Origin: CAYONP01 sp964405335
GTDB lineage: Bacteria > Armatimonadota > UBA10988
Assembly (NCBI GenBank): GCA_964405335.1
Contig: CAYONP010000009.1
Coordinates: 1 to 64,000, forward strand
Direction of reading: 5' to 3'
DNA: 64,000 bases
Shown: positions 47,917 to 56,624 of the stretch, piece by piece
Numbering within the stretch: the stretch's first letter is position 1
Layout of the letters: the number at the start of each line of letters is the position of its first letter
The notes under the pieces: generated by a model
Told to the model about the DNA's origin: nothing
Databases searched by the model: none
Seen by the model: the letters and a program-made list of their open reading frames with translations, nothing else
Program-made: the position numbers and the translations under genes

Positions 47917-49647
47917 ATGGACGATACCCAGCGCGAACTCGACGTGCTCATTCGAGCGCGATACCCGATCCTCTACCTGGTCTCGTGGGAAGAGCCGCGG
48001 GTCTTGCGTGCCCTCCGTCAGATCGCCAAACGGCATGACAAAGAGATCCTGTGCTGGTCGGTGACCGACGGCTGGACCACCGCCGACGGCCGCACGCCGG
48101 TCCACACGCCCGACCGCTCGGCGAGCTACAGCTCGACCCGCAGCTCGAGCCGGACCACGCCGCTGGCGGCGCCACGGAAGGTCAAGAGCAGCTCGGTCGA
48201 GGTCGACCAGGCGCTCGACGCGCTCGACCTGATCGACAAGTGGGGCGCCGACGACCGCAACGCCCGCGGGGCGTTGTTCGTGCTCAAGGATTTCGACCCG
48301 TACATCAGCGCGCCGGCGGTCGAGCGCCGGATGCGCGACCTGGCCTTTGCCCTGCCTTACTCGAGCTACAAGACGATCATCATCATCTCGCCGCTGCTGA
48401 AGGTCCCGCAGCACCTCGAGAAGGACCTCACGGTGGTCGACTTCGACCTGCCCGGCTACCGTGACCTGGAGATCATCCTCGACCGGATCATCGACTCGGT
48501 CAGCCGCGACGATCCCGATGCGGTGCAGCTCGAGGGCGAGGCCAAAGAGGCGTTCGTCAAGGCGGCGCTCGGGCTGACCTCGGCCGAGGCGGAAAACGTC
48601 TTCGCCAAGGCGCTGGTGATGGACGGCAAGCTCGAGCGGCTCGACGTCGAGGTGGTGCTGTCGGAGAAGAAGCAGATCGTCCGCAAGTCGGGCACGCTCG
48701 AGTATTACGAGAGCGAGGCCAAGTTCGCCCACATCGGCGGGCTCTCGGCGCTGAAGGACTGGCTGCGCAAGCGCAAGTCGAGCTTCACCGAGAAGGCGCG
48801 CGAGTTCGGCCTGCCCGAGCCGCGCGGCGCGCTGCTGATCGGCGTCCAGGGCTGCGGCAAGTCGCTCGCGGCGAAGGCCGTCGGCGCGCTGTGGGAGGTG
48901 CCGCTGCTGCGCTTCGACGTCGGCGCGGTGTTCGGCCGCTACGTCGGCGAGTCCGAGAACAACATGCGCAAGGCGATCCAGACCGCCGAGGCGGTGGCGC
49001 CGTGCGTGCTCTGGATCGACGAGCTCGAGAAGGGCTTCAGCGGCATGACCGAGTCGGGCGACTCGGGCACCTCGGCACGCGTCCTGAGCTACTTCCTGAC
49101 CTGGCTGCAGGAGAAGAAGAAGCCGGTGTTCGTGATTGCCACCGCCAACGACGTGCAGAAGCTGCCGCCCGAGCTGCTGCGCAAGGGCCGGCTCGACGAG
49201 ATCTTCTTCATCGACCTGCCGAGCCGCAAGGAGCGGCGCGAAATCCTCGATATCCACCTGCGCATACGCGGCCGCGACGTGGCCAAGTACGACCTCGAAC
49301 GCCTGATCACCGCCAGCGAGGGCTACAGCGGCTCGGAAATCGAGCAGGCCATCATCGCCTCGCTGTACGACGCCTATGACAACGGCCGCGACATCACCAC
49401 CGAGGACATCGAGCACAACCTGTTCGTCAGCGTGCCCATCTCGCGGACCATGGACTACAAGATCCGCCAGCTCCGCGACTGGGCCGCCGATCGCGCGCGC
49501 GTTGCCTCGTTCCCCGAAGACCTCGACGAGGCGCCGCCGACGGCCACCGGCGGCGAGGTGGTGGTGACCAGCGTCGACGTCGATGAGACACCGCCGCCTC
49601 CGGCCGACGTGGACGTCGAGATCCAGACGCCGAGCAGCGGCGAGTGA
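47917..49647 (+). CDS. Ycf46-like AAA+ ATPase
   Basis: 576 residues. The N-terminal half is the Ycf46-type region (ELDVLIRARYPILYLVSWEE, GALFVLKDFDPYI, DFDLPGYRDLEIILDRIIDS). The C-terminal AAA+ module has Walker A GVQGCGKSLAAKA (about residue 307), Walker B CVLWIDELEKGF (about 361), sensor FVIATANDVQKLPPELLRKG and GRLDEIFF with the arginine finger. A serine-rich linker (SASYSSTRSSSRT) is followed by an acidic tail. Ycf46 in cyanobacteria affects photosynthetic carbon uptake; the role in other bacteria is unclear. The start at 47917 has GGAAGG upstream. It overlaps ackA by 4 bp. Confidence 0.88.
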   Translation: MDDTQRELDVLIRARYPILYLVSWEEPRVLRALRQIAKRHDKEILCWSVTDGWTTADGRTPVHTPDRSASYSSTRSSSRTTPLAAPRKVKSSSVEVDQALDALDLIDKWGADDRNARGALFVLKDFDPYISAPAVERRMRDLAFALPYSSYKTIIIISPLLKVPQHLEKDLTVVDFDLPGYRDLEIILDRIIDSVSRDDPDAVQLEGEAKEAFVKAALGLTSAEAENVFAKALVMDGKLERLDVEVVLSEKKQIVRKSGTLEYYESEAKFAHIGGLSALKDWLRKRKSSFTEKAREFGLPEPRGALLIGVQGCGKSLAAKAVGALWEVPLLRFDVGAVFGRYVGESENNMRKAIQTAEAVAPCVLWIDELEKGFSGMTESGDSGTSARVLSYFLTWLQEKKKPVFVIATANDVQKLPPELLRKGRLDEIFFIDLPSRKERREILDIHLRIRGRDVAKYDLERLITASEGYSGSEIEQAIIASLYDAYDNGRDITTEDIEHNLFVSVPISRTMDYKIRQLRDWAADRARVASFPEDLDEAPPTATGGEVVVTSVDVDETPPPPADVDVEIQTPSSGE

Positions 49648-50810
49648 CGGTCCTCGTCGTCAACTGCGGCAGCTCGTCGATCAAGTCGCAGGCGTTCGAC
49701 ATGCCGGCCGGCCGGCCCACCGCGCAGGCGCTGATCGAGCGCGTCGGCAGCGACAACGCCCGGCTCCGCTTCCGCCGCGACGGCGACGAACTCGTCGAGG
49801 ACGGGCCCTGCCTCACGCACCTGGCCGGCATCGAGCGCATCCTGGCCATGATGGACGAGGGCGACGGCCGCGTCGACGCCGTCGGCCACCGGGTGGTCCA
49901 CGCCGCCGAGGCGTTCCGCGGCTCGGTCGTCGCCAGCGACGAGGTGATCGCCGCGCTCGAGGCCTGCAGCCACCTCGCCCCGCTGCACAACCCGCCGAAC
50001 CTGGCCGGGCTGGCCGCCTGCCAGCAGGCGCTGCCCGGCGTGCCGAATGTCTGCTGCTTCGACACCGCGCTGCACACCAGCCTGCCGCCGGAGGTCTTTC
50101 TCTACGGCTTGCCGCGCCGCTTCTACGACGAGCATCGCCTGCGGCGCTACGGCTTCCACGGCGTGGCGCTGCGGTCGATCATCGGCGCGGTCGAGCGGCT
50201 GCTCGACCGGCCGGCGACCGAGTTGCGCGTGGTCAGCCTGATGCTCGGCTCGGGCTGCACCGCCAATGCCCTCCGTTTCGGCGAGTCGGTTGCCGTGTCG
50301 ACGGGCTTCACGCCGCTCGAGGGCTTGATCCAGAGCACCCGCTGCGGCGACCTCGATCCGGGCATCGTGCTCGCTCTGCTCCGAAGTGGAGTCGACCCGG
50401 CGACGTTGAACCATCGACTGAACCGCGAGAGCGGCCTGGCCGGTCTGTCGCAGATTGGCCCGGACCTGCGCGACATCGAGGCGGCCGGCACGCCGGCGGC
50501 CCGTCTGGCGATGGCGGCGTTCGTGCACCGGACGCGCAAGTACGTCGGGGCTTATACTGCCGACATGGGTGGTCTCGACGTGCTCGCCTTTGGTGGGGGC
50601 ATCGGCCAGAACGCGGCGGCGGTGCGCGCGGCGGTGTGCGAACCGCTGGCGCATCTCGGCGTCGAACTCGACGGTGACGCCAACGCGGCCTGTGTCGGTG
50701 GACGCGAAGGCGTCGTCTCGCTGCCGGGCGGTCGGGTGGCGGTGGTTGTCGCCGCCGTTGACGAGGAGAAGGTGATCGCCTCGGACACGTACGAGCTGGT
50801 GACAACGTAA
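49644..50810 (+). CDS. ackA: Divergent acetate-kinase-family enzyme
   Basis: 388 residues, ASKHA fold. Active-site residues of acetate kinase can be followed: N in LVVNCGSSSIK, R in GHRVVH, H in LAPLHNPPNLAG, D in CCFDTALHTSLP, H in YGFHG, R in STRCGDLDPG and E in DEEKVIASDT. However several usually invariant loops differ: HGTSH is HGVAL, HLGNGAS is MLGSGCT, and GGIGEN is GGIGQN. It may phosphorylate acetate or a related acid with altered kinetics. The GTG start overlaps the AAA+ stop (GTGA). No phosphotransacetylase is adjacent. Confidence 0.85.
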   Translation: MTVLVVNCGSSSIKSQAFDMPAGRPTAQALIERVGSDNARLRFRRDGDELVEDGPCLTHLAGIERILAMMDEGDGRVDAVGHRVVHAAEAFRGSVVASDEVIAALEACSHLAPLHNPPNLAGLAACQQALPGVPNVCCFDTALHTSLPPEVFLYGLPRRFYDEHRLRRYGFHGVALRSIIGAVERLLDRPATELRVVSLMLGSGCTANALRFGESVAVSTGFTPLEGLIQSTRCGDLDPGIVLALLRSGVDPATLNHRLNRESGLAGLSQIGPDLRDIEAAGTPAARLAMAAFVHRTRKYVGAYTADMGGLDVLAFGGGIGQNAAAVRAAVCEPLAHLGVELDGDANAACVGGREGVVSLPGGRVAVVVAAVDEEKVIASDTYELVTT

Positions 50811-50873
50811 GTCCCGGCCGCGTGTCTCAATCGCAGGCACACCCAACGGCGCCCAGCGCCGCGGAAGGAGCCT

Positions 50874-52205
50874 ATGCGCCGATTTGCATGTCTGTTGTTC
50901 GCCGGCTGGCTGGGCCTGGCGCCCACCGGCGCGGCCGTGCCGAAGCTCAGCTACAACCCGTCGCACGGCGAGATGCTGCGCTTTCTGGTCGAAGCGAACC
51001 GCGAGACCCGCTTCGTCACCACCGTCGCCGCCGCCGGGCGGTCGGTCCGCGGGCGGCAGATTCCGGTGGTCATCTGCCAGGACCCGACGGTCGACCCGCT
51101 GAACATGACCCGGCTGCTGATCATGGCGCGGCAGCACGGCAACGAGCCGGCGGGGACGATTGCCCTGCTCGAGCTGATCCGCGACCTGGCCGCCGGGCAG
51201 GCCGGACCGCTCGAAATGCAACTTCAGCGCGTCTGCCTGTTGCTGGTGCCGATGGTCAACCCCGACGGCGCCGACGCCAACACGCGCCGGAACGCCAACA
51301 ACATCGACCTGAACCGGGACTGGAACAGCCGCACGCAGCCCGAATCGCAGGCGATGGAGTACCTCCACAACCTGTGGACTCCGCACGCCGTGCTCGATCT
51401 GCACGAGCTCTGGTTCAACGACGCGCACGGGATCAACACCATCGAGGCGCCCGGCGGTGGAGCGCGGGTGCCGGCCGAGGTCGCCGCCGAATGCCGGCGA
51501 CTGCAGCAGTACATCCTCACCCGCCTGCAGCAGGCCGGGTTCCCCGTCCGCCCGAGTTTCTGGGACGGCGGCAACGATGGCTCGCTGGCGCACCGCCACT
51601 TCTCACGCGACCACGGCCGCATGGCGCTGCTGTTCGAGAGTGAGCGTCAGGGCTTCCGCACGCCGCTGCCGCGCCGGGCGCAGATGCACCGCATCGGCGT
51701 GCAGACGGTGATCGACTATTACTACAGCGGAGGCTTCGGCCCGCGCGACAGCGAGGCGGCTCTGGTGCCCTCGCCCGGCGGCGGTGAAGCGCTGCCGCCG
51801 CCGTCGCTCGACGGGTCGCCGACGCCGCCCGGCGGGGCGAATGCGGCCGCCGCGCCGGCGCGGCCGCTCGGACCCGAGCCCGAACCCACGCCGACTCGGC
51901 CGCAGATCCGGTTCATCACGCCCGAGGTGACGCAGGAGGTGCATGGGACGGTGATGCTCGAGCTCGCGCTCAGCGGCATCGACGACCTCGAAACGCTGTC
52001 GGTCTTTGTCGACGGGCAGGGCCGGTACTTCAGCAATCGGCCGCCGTTCCGGTTCGCCTGGGACACCAGCGACCTATCGCCCGGCCGGCACGTGGTCCTG
52101 GTCCGCGCGCGGCGGCGCAGCGGCGAGACGGTCGAACGCGAGCAGCTCTTCAGCGTCGCCCGCGGCCGGCCCGATACGGTGACCGAGAGCGACGAGGAAG
52201 AGTGA
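50874..52205 (+). CDS. Secreted M14 carboxypeptidase with Ig-like C-terminal domain
   Basis: 443 residues with a signal peptide (CLLFAGWLGLAPTGAA). Zinc motif RQHGNEPAG (about residue 86), substrate block MVNPDGADANTRRNANNIDL followed by NRDW, second zinc histidine in LDLHEL (about 176) and the catalytic Glu in LLFESE (about 253). A proline-rich hinge (about 300-340) leads to an Ig-like domain (about 345-430, VMLELALSGIDDLETLSVFV). The GGAAGGAG ribosome-binding site is strong. It overlaps the alanine racemase start, hinting at a peptidoglycan-related role, with the two genes trimming and supplying D-alanine (inference). Confidence 0.88.
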   Translation: MRRFACLLFAGWLGLAPTGAAVPKLSYNPSHGEMLRFLVEANRETRFVTTVAAAGRSVRGRQIPVVICQDPTVDPLNMTRLLIMARQHGNEPAGTIALLELIRDLAAGQAGPLEMQLQRVCLLLVPMVNPDGADANTRRNANNIDLNRDWNSRTQPESQAMEYLHNLWTPHAVLDLHELWFNDAHGINTIEAPGGGARVPAEVAAECRRLQQYILTRLQQAGFPVRPSFWDGGNDGSLAHRHFSRDHGRMALLFESERQGFRTPLPRRAQMHRIGVQTVIDYYYSGGFGPRDSEAALVPSPGGGEALPPPSLDGSPTPPGGANAAAAPARPLGPEPEPTPTRPQIRFITPEVTQEVHGTVMLELALSGIDDLETLSVFVDGQGRYFSNRPPFRFAWDTSDLSPGRHVVLVRARRRSGETVEREQLFSVARGRPDTVTESDEEE

Positions 52206-53275
52206 ACCTCTGGGTCGAGGTCGACCCCACCGCGCTCGAGGCCAACGCCCGCGCCGTGACCGAGCTGCTCGGCAGCACGTCGCTCTGCGCCGTGGTCAAG
52301 GCCAACGGCTACGGCCACGGCGCCGTCATCGCCGCCCGCGCCTTCCTCGCCGCCGGCGCCGAGCGGCTGGCGGTGAGCAGCGTCGACGAGGCGGTCGAAC
52401 TCCGCGCCGCCGGCCTCGACGGAACCATCCTGCTGCTCGCCTCGCACGCGCCGGACGAGGCCGAGGCGGTCGTCGAACACCGGCTGACCGCCACGATCAG
52501 CGAGCTCGGCGCGGCCGAGCGGCTCTCCCGCGCAGCGGGCGATCAGACGGTGCCGATTCACCTGCTGGTCGACTGCGGCATGGGCCGCGACGGCTGCCTG
52601 CCCAGCGAGTCGCCGGCCCTCGCCGAGGCCGCCGCGGCGCTGCCGGGCCTCACGATCGAGGGCGTCTACACCCACTTCCCGACCGCGCTGGCGCGCGACA
52701 AGTCGGCCACGCGCCGGCAACTGGGGCTGTTCCTGGAAACCGTTACCCGGCTCCCCACCAGGCCACCGCTGGTCCATGCGGCCAACTCGGCGGCGGCGGT
52801 CGACCTGCCCGAGTCGCGGCTCGACCTCGCCCGCATCGGGACGCTGCTCTATGGCCAGTACCCGAGCCGCTGGGTGACCCGCGCCGTCGAGCTGCGCTCC
52901 GCCTGGCGGCTGTGCGCCCGGCTGGTCGAGGTGCGGACCCTGCCGGCCGGGGCGAGCATCGGCTACGGCAGCGAGCACCGCCTGCGCCGCGCGACGCGGG
53001 TCGGCACGCTGCCGGTCGGTTGGGCTCACGGTTTCACGTTGCAGCCGGCCAGCCTCCACCGCGGCCTGCGCGGCCTGGCCCACGCGCTACGGCCCGAGCC
53101 GGCGGCGGTGACGCTGCACGGTCGGCGCTGCCCGGTGCTCGGCCGCGTGGCGATGCAGAGCTGCGCGGTCGACCTGACGGCCGCGCCGGAGGCGCAGGTG
53201 GGCGACGTCGCCGAGGTCCCGGCGCGGCGGGTGACGGTGCCGCCGAACGTGGCGCGGGTGGAGGTCAGGTCGTGA
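52202..53275 (+). CDS. alr: Alanine racemase
   Basis: 357 residues. The PLP lysine sits in AVVKANGYGHG (about residue 35). The barrel and C-terminal domain are recognisable (LLVDCGMGRDGCLPSE, EGVYTHFPTA, GYGSEHRLRRATRVGTLPVG), and the catalytic tyrosine is in GYGSEH. The usual CMD motif near the end reads AMQSCAVDLT, a variation. It makes D-alanine for the cell wall. The GTG start overlaps the upstream stop (GTGA). The 3' end overlaps the convergent TOPRIM gene by 11 bp. Confidence 0.92.
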   Translation: MNLWVEVDPTALEANARAVTELLGSTSLCAVVKANGYGHGAVIAARAFLAAGAERLAVSSVDEAVELRAAGLDGTILLLASHAPDEAEAVVEHRLTATISELGAAERLSRAAGDQTVPIHLLVDCGMGRDGCLPSESPALAEAAAALPGLTIEGVYTHFPTALARDKSATRRQLGLFLETVTRLPTRPPLVHAANSAAAVDLPESRLDLARIGTLLYGQYPSRWVTRAVELRSAWRLCARLVEVRTLPAGASIGYGSEHRLRRATRVGTLPVGWAHGFTLQPASLHRGLRGLAHALRPEPAAVTLHGRRCPVLGRVAMQSCAVDLTAAPEAQVGDVAEVPARRVTVPPNVARVEVRS

Positions 53276-54017
53276 GGGATTCGGCGATTTGCCAGGCGCC
53301 GATGGCGGTGAGTCGGGATTGCAGCGCGGTAGCGATGGCCACGTCATCCCAGACCTTGGTGTAGAAGTCCTGACAGCCGGCGCCGGCGGCCCATCCCGCC
53401 ATGTAGGACCAGGCGTGGGCCTTGTGTTCAGGATTGCCACCGACGCGCTGATCGCTCAGCCACTGCTCGACAGCGGCCGCGCGGTCGGCGTAGGCCTCGG
53501 CCAGCGCGGCGCAGACCAGGCGTTCGAGGGATTGCTGGTCGGGCACGCCGGGGGTTGGCGGATCGGCGGTCTGCCAGACGATCGCCTGCAGTCGTGTGCC
53601 GCCGATCATCACGATCGCGCCATCGACCACCCCGGCGTCTGGGTCGAACTCGCGTGCCAGCTCGAGGTAGGCACCAACGTTAGGCGGCACAACGGTGGGC
53701 GCCGGCCGGTCCGAGTCTGTCACGAGCACCAACTGATCGAGCTGCTTGCCGATGTCGCGCTCGCGGAGGAGTCGGCGCGCCAGAGCCGTTCGTTTGGCTA
53801 CACCGTGCGCCGGGACGACGCGAACGAAAAGCCCACTCGGCGTCGTGAAACCGAACTGCCCGCGACTCACCTCCTCTCGCCACGGGTCGAGTACAATCTC
53901 GCGGTCTCCGATGGTCACCGTTGTGGGCTTGGCACAGCCGAGGTGCCGAAGCCACCCGGCCAAGAACGCCCGATCGTCGATACCCTCGCAGATGACCACC
54001 GACTGCGCCGGCCTCAT
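53265..54017 (-). CDS. TOPRIM-domain protein paired with an OLD-like ATPase
   Basis: 250 residues. The start QSVVICEGIDDRAFLAGWLR and the later QLVLVTDSDRPAP (about residue 100) give the conserved acidic residues of a TOPRIM fold: the E after the first strand and D-x-D after the third. This resembles DUF3226/DUF4435-type TOPRIM proteins. Together with the upstream ATPase (4-bp overlap) it has the layout of OLD/PARIS-like anti-phage modules, where the TOPRIM partner is a nuclease released or activated on infection. It lacks a second domain. Whether it is a nuclease is unproven. Confidence 0.7.
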   Translation of the reverse strand: MRPAQSVVICEGIDDRAFLAGWLRHLGCAKPTTVTIGDREIVLDPWREEVSRGQFGFTTPSGLFVRVVPAHGVAKRTALARRLLRERDIGKQLDQLVLVTDSDRPAPTVVPPNVGAYLELAREFDPDAGVVDGAIVMIGGTRLQAIVWQTADPPTPGVPDQQSLERLVCAALAEAYADRAAAVEQWLSDQRVGGNPEHKAHAWSYMAGWAAGAGCQDFYTKVWDDVAIATALQSRLTAIGAWQIAESLTT

Positions 54018-54994
54018 CGCAGGTCCTGCTCGATCTGTCCGCGCGAGAAGGCCGCCTCCTCGCCGGTGAACCGGGCGTGTTTCAGCAGGCCGTCCTCCAG
54101 CACCAGCGAGTAGACCGCGAGCTGCTCCAGCTCGTCGCCGGCCTCGGCCAGCAGCGCATCAATCAACTCCAGGCTATGCGTCGAGATGATCACCTGCACC
54201 CCCCGCCGCACCGCCGCCCAGACGACCTTCGCCGCCTGCCAGATGGCCGCGGGGTGGAGGTGGGCCTCGGGCTCCTCTAGGAGGGCGAGGCCGTTGGCAA
54301 TGACCGCCAGTTCCAGGCCAAGATGAACCAGACCGTAGACGCCGTCGCCAGAGACCGCGATCGGTACGGCATGCGTGCCGAAATCGGCGTAGACCACGGG
54401 TCGGCCGGCCTCGGTCAGGATGTCGCCGGTCACCACCTGCGGCAGCAACTCCCGCAGCGCAGCGTTCGCCTCGTCGCGCCGCCCATCGCGGCGCATCGTC
54501 GACCACAGCTCGTCGAGAGCTGGACGATCCGGGCGTCGCGGATCCACCAGATGCACGGCAGGAAGCCCGACCATGGTGAGGCTCGTCTTGTCGTAGTGTC
54601 CGCGACCGCTCGGCTGGAGGTTGGCGTGCGTCGACAGTCGCTCACCGTTCAGCCGGACGGTCGCTTGCAGCAGTGTTTGGCTTCCTTCATGGGTCAGTGA
54701 GTCGATCGACGTGTGGCGCGTGCTGTCCTCTGCCGACGCCACCTCGACCACCGCCGGTAGCTCCGAACCTGCCCGCCAAAGCAACCACCTCCCCGGCAGC
54801 TGAGTCCCGGTGTGCCGCGCCGCCGCAATGCCAATCCCCTCACCCGGCACCGGATGCGCCCCAATCAACATCGCATCCAGCACCGTGCTCTTGCCGCACC
54901 CATTCGGCCCGGTGAGGATCACCAGCGGCGTCAGGTCGGTCAGCTCGCCCTCGCGAATCCCGCGTAGACGCTCGATCTTGATCGACGTGATCAT
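54014..54994 (-). CDS. OLD/AAA15-type ABC ATPase of a two-gene module
   Basis: 326 residues. The N-terminus SIKIERLRGIREGELTDLTP is typical of RecF/OLD-like ATPases. Walker A is GPNGCGKST (about residues 30-38), Walker B is LALLEEPEAHLHP (about 238) and the H-loop is IISTHSLELIDAL (about 269). The insertion between them is short, with no coiled coil, so it is smaller than SMC or classic OLD proteins. No TOPRIM domain is fused; that is supplied by the next gene. AriA of PARIS systems is a comparable partner. The ATG follows GGAG. Confidence 0.8.
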   Translation of the reverse strand: MITSIKIERLRGIREGELTDLTPLVILTGPNGCGKSTVLDAMLIGAHPVPGEGIGIAAARHTGTQLPGRWLLWRAGSELPAVVEVASAEDSTRHTSIDSLTHEGSQTLLQATVRLNGERLSTHANLQPSGRGHYDKTSLTMVGLPAVHLVDPRRPDRPALDELWSTMRRDGRRDEANAALRELLPQVVTGDILTEAGRPVVYADFGTHAVPIAVSGDGVYGLVHLGLELAVIANGLALLEEPEAHLHPAAIWQAAKVVWAAVRRGVQVIISTHSLELIDALLAEAGDELEQLAVYSLVLEDGLLKHARFTGEEAAFSRGQIEQDLR

Positions 54995-55012
54995 CCACGT
55001 CTCCGAGCCGCT

Positions 55013-55021
55013 ATCTTAGCA
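55013..55021 (-). promoter_or_regulatory. Extended -10 promoter for the ATPase-TOPRIM pair
   Basis: On the minus strand TGCTAAGAT is an extended -10 element (TGn-TAAGAT). No -35 hexamer is apparent. The start would be near 55006, giving a leader of about 12 nt. The pair would thus be expressed apart from the exosortase gene upstream. Confidence 0.4.
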
Positions 55022-55052
55022 CCTCGGAGGCGTCGACTGGGTGGGGTTGCGC

Positions 55053-56624
55053 TCAGCTCCGCGGCACCAGCACCGCCAGCGTGCGCTTGATCTCAGGCCA
55101 GGCGGAGCGCAGGAAGTCCTCCGCCGCGGCGGTGGTCTCCTCGACCGTGCCGCGCCAGGCGACGCCGAAGTGGACCTGCGTCCAGACCCGGTTGCGGTCC
55201 CGCACGCTGCTGCCGGTGTACTTGGTCCAGTCGGTGATGGTCACCTCGCCGTCGGTGTAGGTGTACATGGCGAGATGCACCGGCAGACCGTCGAGGCCGA
55301 CCACGACGTGCTCGAACGGTAGCCGCTCGCCGTCGAGCTCGAACTCGACCTGCTTCTGGTCGAGTATCTGGTTGCCGCCGCCGCGGATGCAGGCCGTCGG
55401 CGGGTGCAGGCTGCGCCGGCCGCGGCCGCAGATGACGTGGATGTAAGCCCCGGCGCGGAGCCGCTCGTTGACGTACTGGCGGCTGATCACCGCGACGTTG
55501 CCCAGCTCCTCGAACACGCCCTGGTCGACCTCGCCCTCTTCGGGGCAGATCCAGTCGCCAAACCGGAGCGGGATCTGGCTCAGGTCGACGTCAGGCACTT
55601 CGGTCACCGGCGGCGCGACCGCCAGCCCGGTGAAGTGCAGACCAACCAGCAGGGCCGCCATGGCCGCCAGCGGCGCGAAGTCGAGCCGGAAGCGCGGCCG
55701 ACCGTCGCCGGCCGGCGGCGGCGCCGCGGCGATGTCGGCCGACGGGCCGACAATCAGCCGAGCGGCAAGCACCAACACGCCGATGGCCACGATGAGCAGG
55801 ATGGGCCCACTGAGCTTGTCGTGAAAGAAGCCGACGGCAAAGTCGTGGCCCCAGATGCGGCCGACACAGAGAATCGAGAACAGCCGGATCACGTTCGAGG
55901 CGACGGCGATCGGCACGGCCAAGGCCAGGATTGCCGCTTTGCGCGCCGGCGTGGTGTCGGTCAGGTAGGCGACCAGCACGCCGACCATGGTCAGGCCCAT
56001 GATGGCCTTGAACCCCGAGCAGGCCACGCCGACGACATAGTCCTCGCCGTCGAGGACCATCACCGCGCCGTTGGCGGTCACCTCGGCGCCGGTGACGATG
56101 TACATCAGCACCGTGCCCAGCTTGGCGCTGAGCATCTGCATCGGGAAGCTCATGTCGTAGAGCCAGAGCCAACTGATCGGCACGGCGAAGAAGAAGAAGC
56201 TGAGTGCGAACCAGGTCAGGCGATAGACCTGCGGCCCGCCGACGGTGAGCACCAGGCCATGCCAGAGGACCACGCCCGAACAGGCGATGAAGAAGTTGAT
56301 GTCGCTCTGCTGGCCGCGCAGGTAGAGCAGCGCGGCGGCGCCGACGACGGCCAGGCCTGGCCACCAGAAGCGCCACTCGGCGGTGGCCAGCGCGGCCCGA
56401 GCGCGCCAGACGAGCCAGCCCGAGATCACCGGCACCAGGTAGCCGTGCGAGTAGTAAGGGTTCTCGTCCCAGCCGTCGACGACCCATTTGAGCTGGAAGT
56501 CATAGGCGAGGTAGAAGGCGTAGACCAGGGCCGCCAGGCCGACCAGGGCCAACGGCTCGGGCGGTCGCACGGCCTGGCGTTCGTCGCCCGGCGGGTCGGC
56601 CGGGGTGTCGACCAGGTCACTCAT
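55053..56624 (-). CDS. Exosortase fused to EpsI domain
   Basis: 523 residues. About nine membrane helices in the first 300 residues carry the exosortase triad: Cys in VVGVACSGFKAI (about residue 201), Arg in NVIRLFSIL (about 246) and His in GFFHDKLSG (about 267). From about 330 the periplasmic EpsI (DUF3485) domain follows (IPLRFGDW, YVNERLRAGAYIHVICG). Exosortases cleave PEP-CTERM-type sorting signals and link the proteins to surface polysaccharide. No substrate protein with such a tail was found in the window. The start overlaps the TPR lipoprotein stop by 4 bp, forming an operon. Confidence 0.92.
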   Translation of the reverse strand: MSDLVDTPADPPGDERQAVRPPEPLALVGLAALVYAFYLAYDFQLKWVVDGWDENPYYSHGYLVPVISGWLVWRARAALATAEWRFWWPGLAVVGAAALLYLRGQQSDINFFIACSGVVLWHGLVLTVGGPQVYRLTWFALSFFFFAVPISWLWLYDMSFPMQMLSAKLGTVLMYIVTGAEVTANGAVMVLDGEDYVVGVACSGFKAIMGLTMVGVLVAYLTDTTPARKAAILALAVPIAVASNVIRLFSILCVGRIWGHDFAVGFFHDKLSGPILLIVAIGVLVLAARLIVGPSADIAAAPPPAGDGRPRFRLDFAPLAAMAALLVGLHFTGLAVAPPVTEVPDVDLSQIPLRFGDWICPEEGEVDQGVFEELGNVAVISRQYVNERLRAGAYIHVICGRGRRSLHPPTACIRGGGNQILDQKQVEFELDGERLPFEHVVVGLDGLPVHLAMYTYTDGEVTITDWTKYTGSSVRDRNRVWTQVHFGVAWRGTVEETTAAAEDFLRSAWPEIKRTLAVLVPRS

